Origin: an uncultured Pirellulaceae bacterium
GTDB taxonomy: Bacteria; Planctomycetota; Planctomycetia; Pirellulales; Pirellulaceae
Assembly (NCBI GenBank): GCA_947259675.1
Contig: CAMYNE010000035.1
Coordinates: forward strand, 1-9,799
Length of the DNA: 9,799 nt
Direction of reading: 5' to 3'
The notes below the pieces were generated by a model. The model was not told the DNA's origin and did not search any database. It was given only the letters and a program-made list of their open reading frames with translations. The position numbers and the translations under genes were made by a program. Numbering within the stretch: position 1 is the first letter of the stretch; every line of letters starts with the position of its first letter. Shown piece after piece: positions 6,990 through 9,799 of this stretch.

Positions 6990-7670
6990 ATGAAAAAGGC
7001 ATTGATTGTCAAGTTCGCCGTGGCGGTCGTTGTCGTAATGAGTGCATCGAGCTGGGCACAAGAAGAAGCTCAGCCTTCACTTAACGACGCCGCAGTAACT
7101 GAAAGTACTCTCGTTCAAGGAGAGGTTCCTCCGGAGCCGGCCATGATGGACGTATCCATTGGCGCTCCTTGCGGCTGTAACCAACCCATGATGGCCCAGT
7201 CCACCACGTGTCAACCCGCAGCTGCTACATGTTGCAACTGTCCAGCACCTCGCAAAACCTTTGCACGCTTAGGAAACCGTCGTGCTCGCACGAATACTTG
7301 TTGTCCAGCTCCTGAATGTTCAACATGTGCCAACGTAACTCCAGAGTGCACAACCTGTGCCGCTGCTGCTCCTGGTTGCTCAACCTGTGGCGTTGCTACT
7401 TCTGGTTGCTCAACTTGTGGCGTTGCTACTGCTGGTTGTTCGACTTGTGGAGACACCGGAATGATCGCAACCGTTGGATACAACGAGATCGTTCCTGCAC
7501 CAACACCCGCCAATCCAGTGTCGATCGTAACGACAGCTCCTGCTCCCACCTATGTGCAACCTACCGCTGGCTCAAACTGCTGTGGTGATCAAGGCGTTTC
7601 CTACACGGCTTCGACATGCTGTCAACCAACTCGGACAAGATTTCTTGGCCGCGTTTTTCGTCGCCGTTAA
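6990..7670 (+). CDS. Secreted cysteine-rich protein with 10-residue CxTC tandem repeats
   Basis: This 226-residue protein starts at ATG 6990 with TGGAGA 6-7 bases upstream. The N-terminus (MKKALIVKF, a Val-rich core, then SSWAQ) is a clear signal peptide with likely cleavage after Ala23. The mature chain holds 22 cysteines and no large folded domain that I recognise. A cysteine-rich head spans 61-84 (CGC, CCNC). The core has five CxTC motifs at 110, 120, 130, 140 and 150, with an exact ten-residue period (unit GCSTCGVATS). A Pro/Thr/Ala linker (168-192) leads to two CC pairs (197-198 and 210-211), and the chain ends with a basic tail TRFLGRVFRRR. Paired cysteines suggest disulfide cross-linking or metal binding; planctomycete cell envelopes have been reported as rich in cystine and proline, which fits a structural role, but this is inference. 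The gene appears monocistronic with its own terminator. It resembles the gene at 7972 in layout but not in alignable sequence. Confidence 0.85.
   Translation: MKKALIVKFAVAVVVVMSASSWAQEEAQPSLNDAAVTESTLVQGEVPPEPAMMDVSIGAPCGCNQPMMAQSTTCQPAAATCCNCPAPRKTFARLGNRRARTNTCCPAPECSTCANVTPECTTCAAAAPGCSTCGVATSGCSTCGVATAGCSTCGDTGMIATVGYNEIVPAPTPANPVSIVTTAPAPTYVQPTAGSNCCGDQGVSYTASTCCQPTRTRFLGRVFRRR
7317..7448 (+). repeat. 30-bp coding tandem repeat (five CxTC units)
   Basis: Five units at a 30-base period encode C-x-T-C motifs at residues 110, 120, 130, 140 and 150. The third and fourth units (from about 7377 and 7407) are nearly identical at the base level (GGTTGCTCAAC-C/T-TGTGG), while the first two have diverged. 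This suggests recent expansion of the later units. Confidence 0.9.
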
Positions 7671-7971
7671 TGGTCATAGCCCAGAAAATATCTGTGATTT
7701 GACATTCAAGCCGGTTCCTTTGGAGCCGGCTTTTTTTCGTCAATGTTCGATAAAATCGCAAATTCCCGAACAGATAGTCGAATTTGATCACGTTATCTTG
7801 ACCTGCTTTTTTTGTGGCTGTCTAATTTGGACTAATTCGGTAGTTCGGCAAAGGTCTACTGACAAACATTCTTTACGTTTGCTGTTTCCAACGATCGGAT
7901 TCTTGTCGTAGTCCGGGAATTGAACTCGACTGTTTACAACAGCTACGCATTCGACCCCTCAGGAGATAAAA
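7671..7971. other. Intergenic region between the two cysteine-repeat genes
   Basis: This gap holds the terminator of the upstream gene (7708-7737), then about 220 bases that must carry the promoter of the gene at 7972. No strong -35/-10 pair is evident. A short inverted repeat CTGT-TTACA-ACAG lies near 7930-7942, and AGGAGA at 7961-7966 is the ribosome-binding site. No gene was seen here. Confidence 0.5.
7708..7737 (+). terminator. Intrinsic terminator of the CxTC-repeat gene
   Basis: AAGCCGGTTCC (7708-7718) pairs with GGAGCCGGCTT (7722-7732) across a TTT loop with a single G-T wobble, and the T-run extends to 7737. It is a textbook intrinsic terminator 37 bases after the stop codon. Confidence 0.93.
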
Positions 7972-8604
7972 ATGCACAAACTAATTTCAATTACGGCCGC
8001 TGTTGCGATGGTATTGTTTGCTTCGCAAGCAATGGCACAATGCTCAGGTTGTGGTGGCGGACAAGTTTATGGCACACCGGCATACAGCCAGCCCGCATAC
8101 GGCCAGCCTGTTTACAGCCAGCCTGTTTACAGCCAGCCTGTTTACAACCAAAGTTTCACTAGCGCCCCCGTCTATTCACCGCCAGTGTATAGCCAACCTG
8201 CCCAGAGTGGCTGCTCATCGTGCGGAACCGCTGTAAGTTATGCCACCCCTGCAACTTACTCGGCCCCGATTTCATACGCTCAAAATTACAACTGCTGCGC
8301 TCAAAAAACCAACTGTTGTGCTCAAACCACCAACTGCTGTGCTCAAACCACCAACTGTTGTGCACGAACCACCAACTGTTGTGCTCAAACTAATTGCGGC
8401 CAACAGTCGACTTGCTGCTCACAACCGATGAATTATTCAAATGGATGCGGCACGTGTAATGGTGCCGTTATGAGTCCGACCCTTATGCCTGATTCTGTCC
8501 CAAGTACTCCAGTTGAAGGCAACCTTGTCGAGCCAAAATCTTCTGGCGAAACCGTCGTTCCAGAGGCAGCTCAAGCTCCTCCGGAACCTGAAGAAGATAA
8601 ATAA
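7972..8604 (+). CDS. Secreted cysteine-rich protein with PVYSQ and NCCAQxT repeats
   Basis: This 210-residue protein starts at ATG 7972 with a strong AGGAGA site five bases upstream. A signal peptide (MHKLISITAAVAMVLFASQAMA) probably ends before Gln23. The mature chain begins with CSGC, followed by a Pro-Tyr-Gln tract (36-60) of five pentapeptides (PAYSQ, PAYGQ, PVYSQ twice, PVYNQ) and two looser copies up to 76. Next comes CSSC at 81-84, then five heptads NCCAQ(K/T)T at 107, 114, 121, 128 and 135, a degenerate NCG, CC at 148-149 and CGTC at 159-162. There are 19 cysteines in all. The C-terminus is acidic and Pro/Glu-rich (PPEPEEDK). Repeats of paired cysteines and of Tyr/Pro/Gln are typical of cross-linked extracellular or envelope structural proteins; metal binding is an alternative. 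No catalytic domain is visible. The gene has its own terminator. Confidence 0.85.
   Translation: MHKLISITAAVAMVLFASQAMAQCSGCGGGQVYGTPAYSQPAYGQPVYSQPVYSQPVYNQSFTSAPVYSPPVYSQPAQSGCSSCGTAVSYATPATYSAPISYAQNYNCCAQKTNCCAQTTNCCAQTTNCCARTTNCCAQTNCGQQSTCCSQPMNYSNGCGTCNGAVMSPTLMPDSVPSTPVEGNLVEPKSSGETVVPEAAQAPPEPEEDK
8077..8151 (+). repeat. 15-bp coding tandem repeat (PVYSQ pentapeptides)
   Basis: Five 15-base units encode P-(A/V)-Y-(S/G/N)-Q. Two consecutive units (8107-8136) are identical in sequence (CCTGTTTACAGCCAG), indicating recent duplication or slippage. Confidence 0.9.
8290..8391 (+). repeat. 21-bp coding tandem repeat (NCCAQxT heptads)
   Basis: Five units at a 21-base period encode N-C-C-A-(Q/R)-(T/K)-T, the last lacking its final residue before NCG. 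Units differ by one to four bases, mostly TGC/TGT changes. There are no spacers between units, so this is not a CRISPR array. Confidence 0.92.
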
Positions 8605-8628
8605 TCGTCCAGCGTTGATTTGAATGTG

Positions 8629-8663
8629 AGACCAGTTTTCATTTTGAAACTGGTCTTTTTTTT
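8629..8663 (+). terminator. Intrinsic terminator of the NCCAQxT-repeat gene
   Basis: AGACCAGTTT (8629-8638) pairs with AAACTGGTCT (8647-8656) over an eight-base loop, and eight T residues (8656-8663) follow. It lies 24 bases after the stop codon. Confidence 0.92.
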
Positions 8664-8867
8664 GTAGTCACGAGTTAGGGCCCAACCCTTTGTCGTGATT
8701 GAGGCAATCGTTTCGAGCGTTCGAAATCGTGGTACGGGAAATAGCATTGCATTAAAACTGTCCGACGAAACTTCGGAATCCAGCCTTGGAAAAATTCAAA
8801 ATCCCTGTTTTCGGGAGCGCAAATGATCAATAATATCTGTGGATCACATTCAAATTGAGTTGGTATT

Positions 8868-9799
8868 ATGGCGAGATTGCGAATTGGATATGGCGGACCC
8901 AAGGACTACCAACACGGTTACCGTCGCCCAACCGGAAATTTGAGCGAGTTCGAAAGACTAATTCACTTGATGGTCAGCTTGCAAATCCTGTTTGGTTCTC
9001 GCAAGGGAGGGTTACTGATCCCTGTCTTGTTGGTGGCGATTGGACTCGGCGGATGGTGGGCCTACAAGCATTTCAGCGGCCCTGACCGATTATTGCAAAC
9101 TGCGGATCGAAAATGGGATTCTGGAGATACCCAGTTGCGAATCCAGGCGATTCGAGATTACAAAATCCTACTTATCAAAAAAGATCCGATAGATCCCGGT
9201 TTGCATTTGCTGACAGACGGGCGCGAACGACTTTATCGACGCATCGTCATTCATCACGTTTTGTTCGACATCAGTGCCGCGGACGCGAATGACTGGATCC
9301 GAGATGCCTGGGACGAGGGATTTCGAGACCTTGGGTTTCAGAACGAAAAAGTCAAAAAGCGTTGGGAGGAAGTCACGGCAGGCTTGAAGCGCAAACTGCC
9401 GGATTCCAGCCGGGACCAGTCTAAAGATCCCGATCGTCTGCTTCAACAAGCCGATCGAAAATGGGATTCAGGAGATACTAAAAAGCGAATCGAAGCCATT
9501 CGCGATTACAAACTTCTGCTGACCGAAAATGATCCGATCGATCCTGATTCGAAATTTCTGAACGAAAGTCGCAAACGACTGTATCGACTAATCGTCAGCT
9601 ACCATGTTTTGTTCGACATCGATGACACCGAAACGAATGAGTGGATGCGAAAGGCCTGGGAAGAAGGAATTCGCGACCTTGGTTTTCAGGACGAACGTAT
9701 CAATAAGAAGTGGAAAGAAGTTACAGCCGGGCTAAAAGACAGCGGCCTTGACTCAACCCACGGATTGGATGATGCGAGCTTTTCGCCCAGTCCAAATCA
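8868..9799 (+). CDS. Membrane-anchored protein with two 103-residue tandem units, C-terminus beyond the window
   Basis: An open frame begins at ATG 8868 and continues to the right edge, giving 310 residues. An in-frame TGA lies at 8856-8858, so no earlier start is possible; the ribosome-binding site is weak. Residues 1-46 are basic with a compact motif (RLRIGYGGPKDYQHGYRRP, then SEFERLIHL and FGSRKGG). One hydrophobic helix follows (49-65) and ends in GGWWAYK; with more basic residues before it than after, the N-terminus is probably cytoplasmic and the rest outside. Two copies of a unit follow, 72-174 and 188-290, about two-thirds identical by eye. Each starts PDRLLQ-ADRKWDSGDT, contains AIRDYK-LL, DPIDP, HVLFDI and RDLGFQ, and ends EVTAGLK. 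The units look helical and superficially resemble tetratricopeptide-type repeats. The remaining sequence (DSTHGLDDASFSPSP) may lead into another domain. I do not recognise the family. Confidence 0.8.
   Translation, partial: MARLRIGYGGPKDYQHGYRRPTGNLSEFERLIHLMVSLQILFGSRKGGLLIPVLLVAIGLGGWWAYKHFSGPDRLLQTADRKWDSGDTQLRIQAIRDYKILLIKKDPIDPGLHLLTDGRERLYRRIVIHHVLFDISAADANDWIRDAWDEGFRDLGFQNEKVKKRWEEVTAGLKRKLPDSSRDQSKDPDRLLQQADRKWDSGDTKKRIEAIRDYKLLLTENDPIDPDSKFLNESRKRLYRLIVSYHVLFDIDDTETNEWMRKAWEEGIRDLGFQDERINKKWKEVTAGLKDSGLDSTHGLDDASFSPSPN
9081..9737 (+). repeat. Tandem duplication of a 309-bp coding unit, 348-bp period
   Basis: Bases 9081-9389 and 9429-9737 encode the two homologous 103-residue units, joined by a 13-residue linker. 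The nucleotide copies are clearly diverged (for example GATCGAAAATGGGATTCTGG against GATCGAAAATGGGATTCAGG), so the duplication is not very recent. Confidence 0.9.

Noticed and set aside
7211..7549. Minus-strand frame with VEQPxVATPQ repeats
   Set aside because: The repeats are the antisense reading of the CxTC tandem repeat; the plus-strand frame has a signal peptide, ribosome-binding site and terminator.
8290..8391. Short regular repeats considered as a CRISPR array
   Set aside because: Units are contiguous 21-mers in a coding frame with no variable spacers.

Overview
The window looks like chromosomal DNA of a planctomycete, most likely Pirellulales-like and of moderate GC. This is inferred from an exported PQQ-type propeller with a glycine-rich tail, short cysteine-rich secreted proteins, many conserved-looking proteins of unknown family, and loose gene spacing with weak Shine-Dalgarno sites. 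No mobile element, CRISPR array, rRNA or tRNA was found. The only gene placed firmly in a known enzyme family is purH.

Layout. (1) 1-1447, minus strand: N-terminal 482 residues of a large soluble protein of unknown family that runs off the left edge. (2) 1448-1829: divergent intergenic region with three inverted repeats. (3) 1830-3629, plus: exported beta-propeller protein with five D/N-P-F motifs in an acidic glycine-rich tail, followed by a strong three-tier intrinsic terminator. (4) 3792-5360, plus: purH, bifunctional AICAR transformylase/IMP cyclohydrolase, catalysing the last two steps to IMP. Sixteen bases later comes a 313-residue protein with two cysteine clusters, probably co-transcribed. 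(5) A possible small minus-strand gene (6315-6455) converges on that gene and shares a TTAA stop overlap with it; a perfect 10-bp hairpin lies inside it. (6) 6456-6989: intergenic, with promoter and operator-like repeats before the next gene. (7) Two separate genes, 6990-7670 and 7972-8604, each followed by a textbook terminator. They encode small secreted proteins built of cysteine-rich tandem repeats, one with a 10-residue CxTC period and one with a 7-residue NCCAQxT period plus a proline-tyrosine pentapeptide tract. (8) 8868 to the right edge, plus: a membrane-anchored protein with two copies of a 103-residue unit at a 116-residue period, incomplete at the C-terminus.

The genes do not form one obvious pathway. 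purH and its neighbour look like an operon; the rest look like single-gene units. The most distinctive parts are the pair of cysteine-repeat secreted proteins, which may be envelope or matrix components, the NPF-tailed propeller, and the duplicated-unit membrane protein. All functional statements about these are inference from sequence features.
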